The notes beneath the pieces were generated by a model. That model ran no database searches. It saw only the letters and a program-made list of their open reading frames with translations, and was not told where the DNA came from. This document shows, piece after piece, positions 28,987-38,057 of a stretch of DNA of 64,000 bases. Positions within the stretch are counted from its first letter, which is position 1; the number at the start of each line of letters is the position of its first letter. The stretch comes from Arsukibacterium sp. (lineage in GTDB: Bacteria > Pseudomonadota > Gammaproteobacteria > Enterobacterales > Alteromonadaceae). The position numbers were made by a program, and so were the translations under genes. The stretch spans positions 302,752-366,751 of the forward strand of contig NZ_JAGYIM010000011.1 in NCBI RefSeq assembly GCF_018402695.1. Reading direction: 5' to 3'.

Positions 28987-31473
28987 TTATTCCTGCCCGC
29001 TCTCGAGTAATTTGGCTATCTGCACTCCGGCCATAATAAAAGGGCCGTTCGCTTTGGCGTCATTGCGAAACAGCGGTTCGCTCATATAGTAGTCATAGCT
29101 GCCATCACGGCCAAAGCCCAGCCCTGCAACCTGCACGGTATTAACCAGGCTGATGCTGTCATCCGGGTGTACCAGAATAAATTCATCGACCAGGCCCTGG
29201 TAGGCTTGCAACGCCGTCGCTTTATAGCGTGGATCGAGATAGCCATTATTAACACCTTTGGCAAAAAAGTAGGTAAACATGCCGCTGGCCGATGACTCTA
29301 AATAGTTACCTGGGGCGTCAGGCTTGTCGAGGATCTGATACCAGACACCGGTTTTGCTATCCTGCACCTTCACCAGTGCTTCGGCCAGTTCAGCGGTCAT
29401 ATCCAACAGTGGTTGGCGTAAAGCAGTTTCTTGTTCGGGAATAATCTCCAGTACATCGACCAGCGCCATGGCCAGCCATCCTAAGCCCCGGCCCCAGAAC
29501 TGGCTGGCCAGGCCGGTATCTTTGTCTGCCCAGTTTTGCTGTTTTGCTTCATCCCAGGCGTGATAGTACAGGCCGGTAGCAGGGTCACGCAGCTTGTCAC
29601 GGCTGATGGTAAATTCCTTTACCACCTCCTCATATGCATGACCCTGTTCAAAGGCTTTGCTGTAAGCGGCCAGAAAGGGCATACCCATATAGACTCCATC
29701 CAGCCACAACTGATGCGGGTAGATTTTTTTGTGCCAGAAGGCGCCTTCACTGGTGCGGGGGTGTTCAGTAAGCTGCTGCCGCAACAAATCCAGCGCCTGC
29801 TTATAATGCGGCTTAGGGTTGCGCTGATATTCACGCAGTAACATATTGCCGGTGTTTAAACTGTCAATGTTGTAATTGCTGATTTTATAGGTACGAATAT
29901 CGCCATCAGCAGTAATAAAAGAGTCGATAACCTCACTCAGTACTTGTTGCCACGCTGGGTTTGGCCGTAGTTGCAGCAGCTCATCATAGGCTTGCAGTTG
30001 CAAACCGGTAGTGTATTCCCATTTGCTTGGGCGTTTGCGCTCGTAATCCCAGCCACCGTAGGCATAAAAGGGTGTTTGCCGGGTCATTTCGCTTTGTGCT
30101 AACCGCTCACTCCAGTTTAACGCCGTTTCTGCTGTCAAAGGGCCGGCTTTCTGAGTTGCACCCAGGGTAGTTTTCAGGGTTTGTCTGGGGGTTAACGTCA
30201 GCATTTCAGCCTGTTGTTCCAGATAGCGGACAAACTCTGCTTCGCTGTTGATGCCGTCTGGTTCACCATCCCAGGCCGCCAGAAAATAATACTCCAGTTC
30301 GGTACCCGCCGGCCGCATCACCGCTACATGGCTGTTATTGTCCTCAGTTTGGTTGAGTAACTGGCCGCGTTTGAACAGTAGTGCCATACCCAGCTTGCTA
30401 TCAGCGCCCGATAAACTCTGCTTACCCCAGGTGGCAAGGTAGGTCCAGGCATGGCCGGTTATTTCTACTTCGCCTTGCAGCAGTTTGGTATCCGGCAGCT
30501 TAACTAAACCAATGGCAATATTATCCAGGGTTTCAGTCAGGTTAAGCCGGGTATGCACCAGGCGGCTGCCCGCAGTCATGCTTAAATCAGCGGTTAAATT
30601 TAACGTTTTACCGGCAATTTGCCAGTCTTTATAGTGAATTTGCAAGGCGGAGTATAAGTGGCCATTTTCAATAACTTTAGCCGTGTGCTGACCAACGTCA
30701 GACACCAACTGCACCTGTTCACCATCCCAGTAACCGTAGCCACCGGCGCCCAGCGATTTACCCACTTTTAAAATATCCATGCCCCAGTCGGCCTGTTCAT
30801 GGTAAGACTGATAGCCATCCTGGCCGACATTCTGCAGCACCAGTTCAGTTGTTTTTTTACCGAAAATATCAAAGCCATTGCGCCAGTCCAGATAAATCCG
30901 GTAGCCGACTTTATCTGATTCGATCCCCGGGCCCTCATAGCGGATCCACTCTGAATGATCGGTATACTGAGCAGGTGGTGTCAGTTCAGTTACATTCTGG
31001 AAAGTGCCGCCAATATATTTAGCCTCTTGCCATTCGCCGCCCACTTTATGCGAGATCTCCGCCTGAGTGCGGGCGGGCCAGTTGCTGCTGCTGAACAATG
31101 CCGGGTCGCTGCTGATAGTCAGATTTTGGCGGCTGGCTGCGGCTAAAGCTAACTGAACAGCCAATGTCTCTGCCTGACCGTCACCATTACGGTCAATCAG
31201 TTGTGATGGCACAGCCTGATCATTGACGGTCGCAACCAGAGTCTGGGCATCAGCTGAAGTCAGGCCTAAATCAGCAAAAGGCAGGTACAGGGTCTGCGTG
31301 CGGTCAAACGCAGATGGGTTGGCCAGCTGCAGGTTGGCGATGGTGTCGGCTGTTCCGGCATCGTTACTATTGTCTGGTACGGCTTGTTGTGTGGTCAGAG
31401 GCGCAGAGGGGGAGCAGCCCGCCAATACTGCCATAGACACTGCAACCAATGAATATCGAATACGCTTGTTCAC
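28987..31473 (-). CDS. Lipoprotein fusing DUF4861 with a GH105 unsaturated rhamnogalacturonyl hydrolase domain
   Basis: 828 residues with lipobox LAGC at C20. Residues of about 50-430 match DUF4861 (LYLPFADLGL, YHEQADWGMDILKVGKSLGAGGYG, MRPAGTELEYYFLAAWDGEP). The rest, from about 450, is a GH105/GH88 alpha/alpha toroid (FYAYGGWDYERKRPSKWEY, LWLDGVYMGMPFLAAYSK, QFWGRGLGWLAMALVDVLE). GH105 enzymes remove the unsaturated uronic acid left by pectin lyases, giving the substrate of KduI. The two domains are often separate proteins. What DUF4861 does is not known to me. Confidence 0.85.
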   Translation of the reverse strand: MNKRIRYSLVAVSMAVLAGCSPSAPLTTQQAVPDNSNDAGTADTIANLQLANPSAFDRTQTLYLPFADLGLTSADAQTLVATVNDQAVPSQLIDRNGDGQAETLAVQLALAAASRQNLTISSDPALFSSSNWPARTQAEISHKVGGEWQEAKYIGGTFQNVTELTPPAQYTDHSEWIRYEGPGIESDKVGYRIYLDWRNGFDIFGKKTTELVLQNVGQDGYQSYHEQADWGMDILKVGKSLGAGGYGYWDGEQVQLVSDVGQHTAKVIENGHLYSALQIHYKDWQIAGKTLNLTADLSMTAGSRLVHTRLNLTETLDNIAIGLVKLPDTKLLQGEVEITGHAWTYLATWGKQSLSGADSKLGMALLFKRGQLLNQTEDNNSHVAVMRPAGTELEYYFLAAWDGEPDGINSEAEFVRYLEQQAEMLTLTPRQTLKTTLGATQKAGPLTAETALNWSERLAQSEMTRQTPFYAYGGWDYERKRPSKWEYTTGLQLQAYDELLQLRPNPAWQQVLSEVIDSFITADGDIRTYKISNYNIDSLNTGNMLLREYQRNPKPHYKQALDLLRQQLTEHPRTSEGAFWHKKIYPHQLWLDGVYMGMPFLAAYSKAFEQGHAYEEVVKEFTISRDKLRDPATGLYYHAWDEAKQQNWADKDTGLASQFWGRGLGWLAMALVDVLEIIPEQETALRQPLLDMTAELAEALVKVQDSKTGVWYQILDKPDAPGNYLESSASGMFTYFFAKGVNNGYLDPRYKATALQAYQGLVDEFILVHPDDSISLVNTVQVAGLGFGRDGSYDYYMSEPLFRNDAKANGPFIMAGVQIAKLLESGQE

Positions 31474-31595
31474 AATAATAAACCTGTTTAATAAACTCGG
31501 AGATCCGTCAGAAAAAATCGGGCCGTCCCTGGCTCGCGAAGGTACTAAGCGACCATACCTCCTGTGACAACTTCACTGGGGGAGGTCAGCGGGAG

Positions 31596-31622
31596 AAAAA
31601 AAGCAGGCCACTGAGGCCTGCT
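31596..31622 (-). terminator. Terminator after the TonB receptor gene
   Basis: On the minus strand AGCAGGCC-TCAGT-GGCCTGCT is followed by a run of seven T residues, beginning nine bases after the receptor stop codon. The remaining 120 bases up to the DUF4861-GH105 gene contain its promoter. Confidence 0.9.
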
Positions 31623-31630
31623 GCGAAGCG

Positions 31631-34414
31631 CTAGAACTTGTACTGGGCGCCCAGATAGTACTGCCGGCCGGTACCATGGTAGTAAGTTAAGCGATTACCA
31701 CTGTCGTCTACCCATTGATCATCAACTTCATCCGTTAAGTTAAGGGCTTCGAAGCTGACTTTCCACTGATCAGTTAACTGATACGATAATGCGGCATCAA
31801 CATTCCGGGTCGCATTGGTTCCTTCCATAATATTGTTATCGCGACCCAGTGCATTGGTTAAGTACTTATCACGGTAGGCCATTGACACCCGGGCACTGAA
31901 TTTTTCGTCTTCATAGTACAGGGTGGCACTATGGGTATTTTGTGACAAGCCCTGTAAATCGCGGGTTACTAATACCTGGCCGTCGGCGTTAACATAATCC
32001 AGCTGCGCTTTAACGTAGGTAAAGTTACCAATAAAACCAAACCGGTCCCAGAATTCAGGCAGGAAGGTAAACGGCATCTGGTACTGAATTTCAAAACCAT
32101 ATAAATCGCCACCCGGACCATTTAGCGGGGTATTAGTTTGCCATTCGTCATTTTCAGTACATCCAAATTCTGCGCCATAACCCGGGCCGGCAGTACAGGC
32201 ATCAATAGCAGCCTGAATAGGTAAGCCGGTTTCGGTGAACGGTTTGGTTTCGCGCAGTCCCTGGACATAGCTGTCAATTTCCTTGCGAAATACTGCAACA
32301 CCTAACAGCGATTCATTATCGAAATACAGCTCAAGGCCTAAGTCGTAAGTCTTCGCTTTGGTGGGTTCCAGCGTTGGATTACCACCGTTAACGCTACGTG
32401 ATCCCCCTGATGCAGACACAGAGACATTCGGCCGGATACTGCCAAGGCCGGCCCGAGCCATAACCTCGGCATAACCAAAACGAACAATGACATCGTCCAT
32501 GGGTTCAAATACCAGGTTTAATGACGGCAGGAACTCGTTGTAATCATGCTCGGCGGTCACCAGCTCCGGCGTGCCGCCAATAGTTGCCCAGGCAGTAGAT
32601 GACTGATCGGTACGTACATAACGGCCGCCGACATCACCACGAATAATGGTATTGCCTACTTCAGTATCAAAGGCCAACTGCAGGTAGGCACCTAACGTTT
32701 TTTCTTCTGCTGAGTAGTTATCTGCCCGGCGGTTATCCACGCTGACGGCAAAGTCACCTGAATTACTGTAGATGTCATAGGCAGCAGCAAACGCGTTTAA
32801 ATCAGGTACCAGCCAGGCCCCCTGTGAACCCAGGCCAGAGTCGTATGGCATGATCAATTCGCTTGGCATAATGACGTCATTGGTACCTGCCAGGCCACCT
32901 TCCCGGGAGAGACGAGCTTCTCGGGTTTCAAATTCAAAGTTTTTATAGTGCACACCGCTGCGTAAAGTCATGCTGTCATTTAAAGCATATTCTAAATTGA
33001 GCGCAGCGTTATCAAAGGTATTTTCTGCGCCCAGTGGCCGTAACCGGACGCTGTTTATTATCCAGTTTTCACTATCGTAAACATTGCTGCCAAATAGTAA
33101 TTCTGGCCCAGCGCGCTTGCCACCGCGATAATCGTAGCTAAAATCAACACCTTGTTTTTCCATCACCACAGTGGTTTGAATTGGGTTATCAAACTCTGAT
33201 TTTGCACGGCCAATCATGCCGTCAATTTTCAGATCATCAGTGAGTTGGTGCTGAGCCGACAAGGTAAACTGGATAAAGTCGGTAGATAATTCATCATAGC
33301 GGTTTTCATTACGCACCACGGCGTTCTCAAACGAGGCATAGGTAACGGTGTTGGTGTTATCTATTTCATAATCTAGCACATTCATCCCTGCGCCAATCGC
33401 ATTATTATTTAAAATACCCTGGGTAAACACTTCATTCCGGCTTGAATCATCTTTTGAATACAGCACATCCAAATTGAAGCGGGTTTCCATAGTTGGCCGG
33501 TACTCAAAGGCCGCCGCTACACCGGTACGCTTTACATTGTGGGTGTATGAATCGTAGCGCGGCAAGCGCGGCCGGAAGCCATCATTAATGGCTTGCAATT
33601 CCGGCGCTTCGGCATCGCCCTGATAACTGCCAAAGTCATTGATGTTATTCCAGCGCACCGTACTGGCGCCTTCATCAATAATATTCCGTTCTGAAAACGC
33701 CGCAGAAATTAAATAGCCAAAGGTGCTGTCGTCATTAAAATTACTAAACAAAAAAGAGGCTTTGGGGTCAACTTCTTCTGATAAATCGTTATAACCTGCC
33801 TGCACGTTGGCAGCAAAGGTCATGGCGTCGTAATCAAACGGCCGGGCAGTGCGTAAGTCTACTGTGGCGCCTAATGACCCTTCTTCAACGTTAGCCGAGG
33901 CCGTTTTACGCACAGTGAGTTCGCTGAACAAATCGGACGAAAAAGTATTAAAATCAAACCCGCGGCCGCGGTTGGCACCACCAATGGCATCGGTACCACC
34001 ACTCGTAGACTGTGCTTCCATACCGTTGATCCGCACCCGGGTGAAATCCGGGCCTAACCCACGGACGGAAATTTGCCGGCCTTCCCCGGCGACCCGGCTG
34101 ATGGCCACGCCGGGTAAGCGTTGCAATGATTCTGCTAAGTTAAGATCAGGAAAATCAGCAATATCTTCCGCCTTAATGGTGTCGGTAGCACCGGTAGCAA
34201 AGCGCTTCTGATTTAGTGCACTGGCCAGGCTGCCGCGGAAGCTGCCTACTACCGAAATCACCTCAATCTGTTCTTCCGACGCCTGTTCAGCAACCTCTTC
34301 GTCAGTTTGCTGGGCCAGCAGCGATGGGGATGCGCTCAGCAGTGTTGCCATACCTGCCAGTGTCAGTGCCCGTACCAGTTTGGTAGGGCGAAATTGCGTG
34401 TTGCGATAAGCCAT
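31631..34414 (-). CDS. TonB-dependent receptor, probable pectin oligosaccharide uptake
   Basis: A 927-residue outer membrane receptor. A signal peptide ends near LLAQQ (about 36). The plug domain starts ASALNQKRFATGATDTIKAEDIADFPDLNLAESLQRLPGVAI, with SVRGLGPDFTRVRINGME. The 22-strand barrel ends in YYLGAQYKF with a terminal aromatic residue. The plug belongs to the carbohydrate-type receptors of Alteromonadales and Xanthomonas. It is divergent from kduD and shares a control region with two LacI-type operators. The substrate is inferred from the locus. Confidence 0.92.
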   Translation of the reverse strand: MAYRNTQFRPTKLVRALTLAGMATLLSASPSLLAQQTDEEVAEQASEEQIEVISVVGSFRGSLASALNQKRFATGATDTIKAEDIADFPDLNLAESLQRLPGVAISRVAGEGRQISVRGLGPDFTRVRINGMEAQSTSGGTDAIGGANRGRGFDFNTFSSDLFSELTVRKTASANVEEGSLGATVDLRTARPFDYDAMTFAANVQAGYNDLSEEVDPKASFLFSNFNDDSTFGYLISAAFSERNIIDEGASTVRWNNINDFGSYQGDAEAPELQAINDGFRPRLPRYDSYTHNVKRTGVAAAFEYRPTMETRFNLDVLYSKDDSSRNEVFTQGILNNNAIGAGMNVLDYEIDNTNTVTYASFENAVVRNENRYDELSTDFIQFTLSAQHQLTDDLKIDGMIGRAKSEFDNPIQTTVVMEKQGVDFSYDYRGGKRAGPELLFGSNVYDSENWIINSVRLRPLGAENTFDNAALNLEYALNDSMTLRSGVHYKNFEFETREARLSREGGLAGTNDVIMPSELIMPYDSGLGSQGAWLVPDLNAFAAAYDIYSNSGDFAVSVDNRRADNYSAEEKTLGAYLQLAFDTEVGNTIIRGDVGGRYVRTDQSSTAWATIGGTPELVTAEHDYNEFLPSLNLVFEPMDDVIVRFGYAEVMARAGLGSIRPNVSVSASGGSRSVNGGNPTLEPTKAKTYDLGLELYFDNESLLGVAVFRKEIDSYVQGLRETKPFTETGLPIQAAIDACTAGPGYGAEFGCTENDEWQTNTPLNGPGGDLYGFEIQYQMPFTFLPEFWDRFGFIGNFTYVKAQLDYVNADGQVLVTRDLQGLSQNTHSATLYYEDEKFSARVSMAYRDKYLTNALGRDNNIMEGTNATRNVDAALSYQLTDQWKVSFEALNLTDEVDDQWVDDSGNRLTYYHGTGRQYYLGAQYKF

Positions 34415-34554
34415 TTGTGTTCACCTCGTCCTGATTTGTCTTGTTATCTTAGCCTGAGTCATGCCCGGCATTTTTAGATTTATTCAGGAGCAAACCAGTT
34501 TGCTACCTGTTGATTTGTTTAATTCGTTATTCGTTTCTATACTGAGTCTGCGCT

Positions 34555-34572
34555 TTGTCTACCGGTGGCAAA
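34555..34572. promoter_or_regulatory. LacI-type operator, upstream site of pair 1
   Basis: A palindrome around CG with a perfect right half GGTGGCAAA and a weaker left half (TTGTCTACC), relative to TTTGCCACCGGTGGCAAA. Its centre is 33 bases from the next site. Confidence 0.6.
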
Positions 34573-34587
34573 AAAAGCTTGCAATTT

Positions 34588-34605
34588 TGTGCCACCGATG
34601 GCAAA
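34588..34605. promoter_or_regulatory. LacI-type operator, second site of pair 1
   Basis: TGTGCCACCGATGGCAAA differs from the palindrome TTTGCCACCGGTGGCAAA at one position in each half. It probably controls the TonB receptor and/or the kdu-TRAP operon. Confidence 0.75.
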
Positions 34606-34834
34606 AAGCTAACACCATCAACTAAAATCTGTCAATTAATGCTTTAAATAAAATCAGCCTAAATTGTAACAAACGGCCGTCAGATTTAGTTAAGTTATTG
34701 TTTTTTAAAAAATGTGTGGGTTGCTTTATTTTTTTGCGCTGTTCCATATATGAACAATTTGGCGCCGGTGGTCAGCAAAAATGTGCTGGCAAATAGCCAC
34801 CCTATATCGGTTAATTTTAAAAAAGGAGGCAGCG

Positions 34835-35593
34835 ATGACAGCATTATTTTCCCTGGCGGGGCAACGGGCACTGGTGACGGGGGCGAGTCGTGGTTTAGGT
34901 CAGGCCATAGCTGTGGCGCTGGCAGAGGCGGGCGCTGAACTGATTTGTACCAGCTCTGCAGCCGGTGGTTGTCAGGACACCCTGCAAAAAATCGTTGCTG
35001 CTGGCGGTAAACCCACTGCGCTGGCGGCTGACTTAACTGATGAGCAGGCAGTTGAGCAATTAGCAAAAGATGCCATGGCAATCGGCCAGATTGATATTCT
35101 GGTGAATTGCGGCGGCACTATTTTCCGGGCGCCGGCTCATCAGTTCCCCATGAACGAATGGCATAAGGTCATGGCGGTAAACGTAGATGCGGCGTTTTTA
35201 TTAAGTCAGCGCATTGGCGCGGCAATGATCGCACGTAAACGGGGCAAAATTATTAACATTGCCTCGATGCTTTCCTATAGCGGCGGCATCACTGTACCGG
35301 CCTATACGGCCAGCAAACATGCCATTGCCGGCGTAACAAAGGCGCTGGCCAACGAGTGGGCCCAACATAACATTCAGGTTAATGCGATTGCCCCGGGCTA
35401 TTTTCGTACTGACAACACAGCTGCGTTACAGGCTGATACCGAGCGCAATGCGGCCATTACCGCCCGTATTCCGGCAGCGCGCTGGGGTGAGCCGGAAGAT
35501 TTAGCCGGCGCCGCGGTATTTCTGGCGTCCGGCGCCAGCGATTACGTTAATGGCCATGTTCTGGCTGTTGATGGTGGCTGGCTGGCCCGCTGA
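34835..35593 (+). CDS. kduD: 2-deoxy-D-gluconate / 2-dehydro-3-deoxy-D-gluconate 5-dehydrogenase KduD
   Basis: A 252-residue short-chain dehydrogenase: cofactor motif TGASRGLG (residues 15-22), NCGGT, catalytic Ser in IASMLSYSGG, and YTASKHAIAG with the Y-x3-K pair. KduD reduces 2,5-diketo-3-deoxygluconate to KDG. The ATG at 34835 has AAGGAGG six bases before it. kduI follows 26 bases downstream. Confidence 0.9.
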   Translation: MTALFSLAGQRALVTGASRGLGQAIAVALAEAGAELICTSSAAGGCQDTLQKIVAAGGKPTALAADLTDEQAVEQLAKDAMAIGQIDILVNCGGTIFRAPAHQFPMNEWHKVMAVNVDAAFLLSQRIGAAMIARKRGKIINIASMLSYSGGITVPAYTASKHAIAGVTKALANEWAQHNIQVNAIAPGYFRTDNTAALQADTERNAAITARIPAARWGEPEDLAGAAVFLASGASDYVNGHVLAVDGGWLAR

Positions 35594-35619
35594 ATTTTTA
35601 ATAATTTTATGAGGTTACT

Positions 35620-36462
35620 ATGACAACATTATATGAAAGCCGTTACCCGACCCATCCGGACGATGTAAAACATTACGATACTGACCAGCTGCGGCAGCAT
35701 TTTCTGGTCGACAACCTGATGCAGGCTGACAAGCTGGTGTTGTGTTACACCCACTACGAGCGGGTTATTGTTGGCAGCGCAGTGCCGGTGGCAGGCCCGG
35801 TGCAACTGTCGGCGCCAGAGCAGCTTAAGGCAGAGTATTTTTTAAAGCGGCGTGAGCTCGGTATTATTAACGTTGGTGGAACCGGTACAGTCAGCGTTGA
35901 TGGTACGCGTTACCAGCTAAAAAATACTGAGGCGCTCTATATTGGTATGGGCGCCCGCGACGTCATGTTTCACAGCGCTGATGCGGGCACGCCGGCGAAG
36001 TTCTATCTGAATTCTGCGCCCGCGCACCACGCTTTTCCAACCAAACATCTGACCATGGATAATTGCACTGTACTGCAAATGGGCTCATTGCAAACCTCTA
36101 ATGAACGGGCTATTCACCAACTGATGATCAACGATGTGGTGGAAACCTGCCAGTTACAAATGGGCTTAACGGTGCTGAAGCCTGGCAGTGTCTGGAATAC
36201 CATGCCGGCGCATCAGCATGATCGGCGAATGGAAGCCTATTTTTATTTTAATCTGGATGAAGAGCAACGGGTTTGCCATTTTATGGGCCAGCCAGAGCAA
36301 ACCCGGCATATCTGGGTTGCCAACGAGCAAGCTGTCGTATCGCCGGCCTGGTCTATTCACAGCGGTTGTGGCACCAGCAATTATGCTTTTATCTGGGGGA
36401 TGGCAGGTGAAAACCTCGATTATCACGATATGGATAAATTTCCGGCCAGCGCGATGAAGTAA
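35620..36462 (+). CDS. kduI: 5-dehydro-4-deoxy-D-glucuronate isomerase KduI
   Basis: A 280-residue cupin-type isomerase with the metal ligands H198, H200, E205 and H247 (MPAHQHDRRMEAYFYF, WSIHSGCGTSNY), each exactly two positions after those of E. coli KduI. It converts 4-deoxy-5-threo-hexosulose uronate, the product of pectin lyases and GH105, to the KduD substrate. Confidence 0.95.
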   Translation: MTTLYESRYPTHPDDVKHYDTDQLRQHFLVDNLMQADKLVLCYTHYERVIVGSAVPVAGPVQLSAPEQLKAEYFLKRRELGIINVGGTGTVSVDGTRYQLKNTEALYIGMGARDVMFHSADAGTPAKFYLNSAPAHHAFPTKHLTMDNCTVLQMGSLQTSNERAIHQLMINDVVETCQLQMGLTVLKPGSVWNTMPAHQHDRRMEAYFYFNLDEEQRVCHFMGQPEQTRHIWVANEQAVVSPAWSIHSGCGTSNYAFIWGMAGENLDYHDMDKFPASAMK

Positions 36463-36553
36463 GCGCGGCGGCTGCGGTATTGATGCCGCGATATTTTATT
36501 GAGTAAGGCATGCAACAAGACATGCCATGCTTGGCAACAGGACAGGACGAAAT

Positions 36554-37564
36554 ATGAAAATAATGACCCGCCAGGCCACGATGAGCCTGATGCTGCTGGC
36601 CAGTATCTGGCTCAGTGGTTGTCAGCCGCAGCAGGAGCATGTCACGCTGCGTCTGGCCCATACGCTGGATCAGGAGCATGTGGTGCATAAGGCCATGGTG
36701 TTGATGGGCGAGCGGCTGCAGCACTATTCAGATGGCAGTATGCAAGTGGAAATCTACAGCGGCGGCCAGCTGGGTAACGAACGTGAACTGATTGAACTGC
36801 TGCAGATTGGCAGCCTGGCGATGACCAAGGTATCGGCCAGTTCGGTAGAAAGCTTTGTACCGCAAATGCGCGTATTTAGTGTGCCTTATATTTTTAACGA
36901 CAATGCCCATTTATGGCGGGTGCTGGAAAGCCCGACCGGCCAGCAGTTATTAACGGATCTGGAGCCGGCCCGCTTGCGTGGCCTGGGTTATTACGATGCC
37001 GGCAGTCGTAGTTTTTATTCCACCAATACTGAAATTAACAGCCCGGCCGATTTACGCGGTAAAAAATTCCGGGTACTGGCCAGTCAGACCGCGGTGCGGA
37101 TGGTTGAAGCTTTAGGTGGCGCCGCGACGCCGGTTGACTGGGGTGAGCTCTACACCGCATTGCAGCAGGGGGTAGTTGACGGCGCCGAAAACAATCCGCC
37201 GAGCTTTTATTTATCCCGTCATTATGAGCTGAGTAAGTTTTACACCCTGGATGAACATACCGCCGTACCGGATGTGATGATTGTCAGTCTGGCGGTGTGG
37301 CAGGGCTTAACGGCGCAGCAACAGCAATGGTTGCAGCAAGCTGCCGATGATTCAGTAGTCTACCAGCGTGAGGCCTGGGCCGAGGCGTCAGATCAGGCAC
37401 TGGCTGCAGTAAAAGCCGCCGGCGTAAAAGTGATATACCCGGATAAACAACCGTTTCGAGATGCCGTAAAGCCGTTTCATCAAAGTTTACAGCAAACTGA
37501 AATTGGCCCGGTGCTGCAGCAAATTGCCGCCTTAGCTGAAACGTCGGAGGCAGAGAATGATTAA
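36554..37564 (+). CDS. dctP: TRAP transporter substrate-binding protein, DctP family (predicted lipoprotein)
   Basis: A 336-residue protein from ATG 36554 (a 27-base longer frame exists but lacks a site). The N-terminus MKIMTRQATMSLMLLASIWL leads to SGC, so C23 is a probable lipid attachment point. The mature part is a DctP solute receptor: LRLAHTLDQEHVVHKA, SGGQLGNERELIELLQIG, LRGKKFRVLASQ, VVDGAENNPPSF. By position it should bind galacturonate or unsaturated uronates. Gln follows the lipidated Cys, which in E. coli would direct the protein to the outer membrane. Confidence 0.9.
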   Translation: MKIMTRQATMSLMLLASIWLSGCQPQQEHVTLRLAHTLDQEHVVHKAMVLMGERLQHYSDGSMQVEIYSGGQLGNERELIELLQIGSLAMTKVSASSVESFVPQMRVFSVPYIFNDNAHLWRVLESPTGQQLLTDLEPARLRGLGYYDAGSRSFYSTNTEINSPADLRGKKFRVLASQTAVRMVEALGGAATPVDWGELYTALQQGVVDGAENNPPSFYLSRHYELSKFYTLDEHTAVPDVMIVSLAVWQGLTAQQQQWLQQAADDSVVYQREAWAEASDQALAAVKAAGVKVIYPDKQPFRDAVKPFHQSLQQTEIGPVLQQIAALAETSEAEND

Positions 37565-38057
37565 GTTTATGCAGCTTATTGATAACGCGCTGAAATGGTT
37601 TCTGGCGTTTTTGATGGCCACTATCGTGCTGGTCGTGTGCTGGCAGGTGGTATCACGCTTTGTCCTGAATGCACCCAGCTCCATGACTGAAGAGTTATCC
37701 CGTACCTTACTGATCTGGATCGGCATGATTGGCGCTGCCTTTGCGTATCGCACCGGTGTCCATCTGGGGCTGGATATTGTTACCCAGAAGTTCAGCCCGG
37801 CAGGGCGCAAACGGGTAGCCATTGTGCTGACTGCGGCAGTGGCATCTTTTGCGGTCGCGGTAATGGTGGTGGGAGGCGGCAATCTGGTGCGGCTGACCTA
37901 TCAGCTGAATCAGATGTCGGCCGCGCTGGATATTAAAATGGCTTATATCTACCTGGCTATTCCGTTATCCGGCGTACTGATAGCATTTTATGGGGTGTGT
38001 CAGCTTTATGCGCTGGCCACCAACCAACGCTTGCCGGTTGTTAAGGGAGTGCACTAA
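37557..38057 (+). CDS. dctQ: TRAP transporter small permease, DctQ family
   Basis: A 166-residue inner membrane protein with four predicted helices. It has the DctQ landmark WQVVSRFVLNAPSSMTEELSRTLLIWIGMIGAAFAYR. It overlaps dctP by eight bases and ends one base into dctM (TAATG), so the three are translationally coupled. Confidence 0.9.
   Translation: MIKFMQLIDNALKWFLAFLMATIVLVVCWQVVSRFVLNAPSSMTEELSRTLLIWIGMIGAAFAYRTGVHLGLDIVTQKFSPAGRKRVAIVLTAAVASFAVAVMVVGGGNLVRLTYQLNQMSAALDIKMAYIYLAIPLSGVLIAFYGVCQLYALATNQRLPVVKGVH

Larger units (their letters stand above)
34415..34834. other. Control region between the TonB receptor and kduD
   Basis: 420 bases without a gene. It contains a pair of 18-bp palindromic operators at 34555-34572 and 34588-34605, and a strong AAGGAGG ribosome binding site for kduD at 34824-34829. 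The part between the operators and kduD is AT-rich. An open frame that extends kduD upstream to 34781 has no binding site and is not used. Confidence 0.7.

Noticed and set aside
34781-34834. Upstream extension of kduD
   Set aside because: It has no ribosome site; the internal ATG at 34835 has AAGGAGG and matches the family start.
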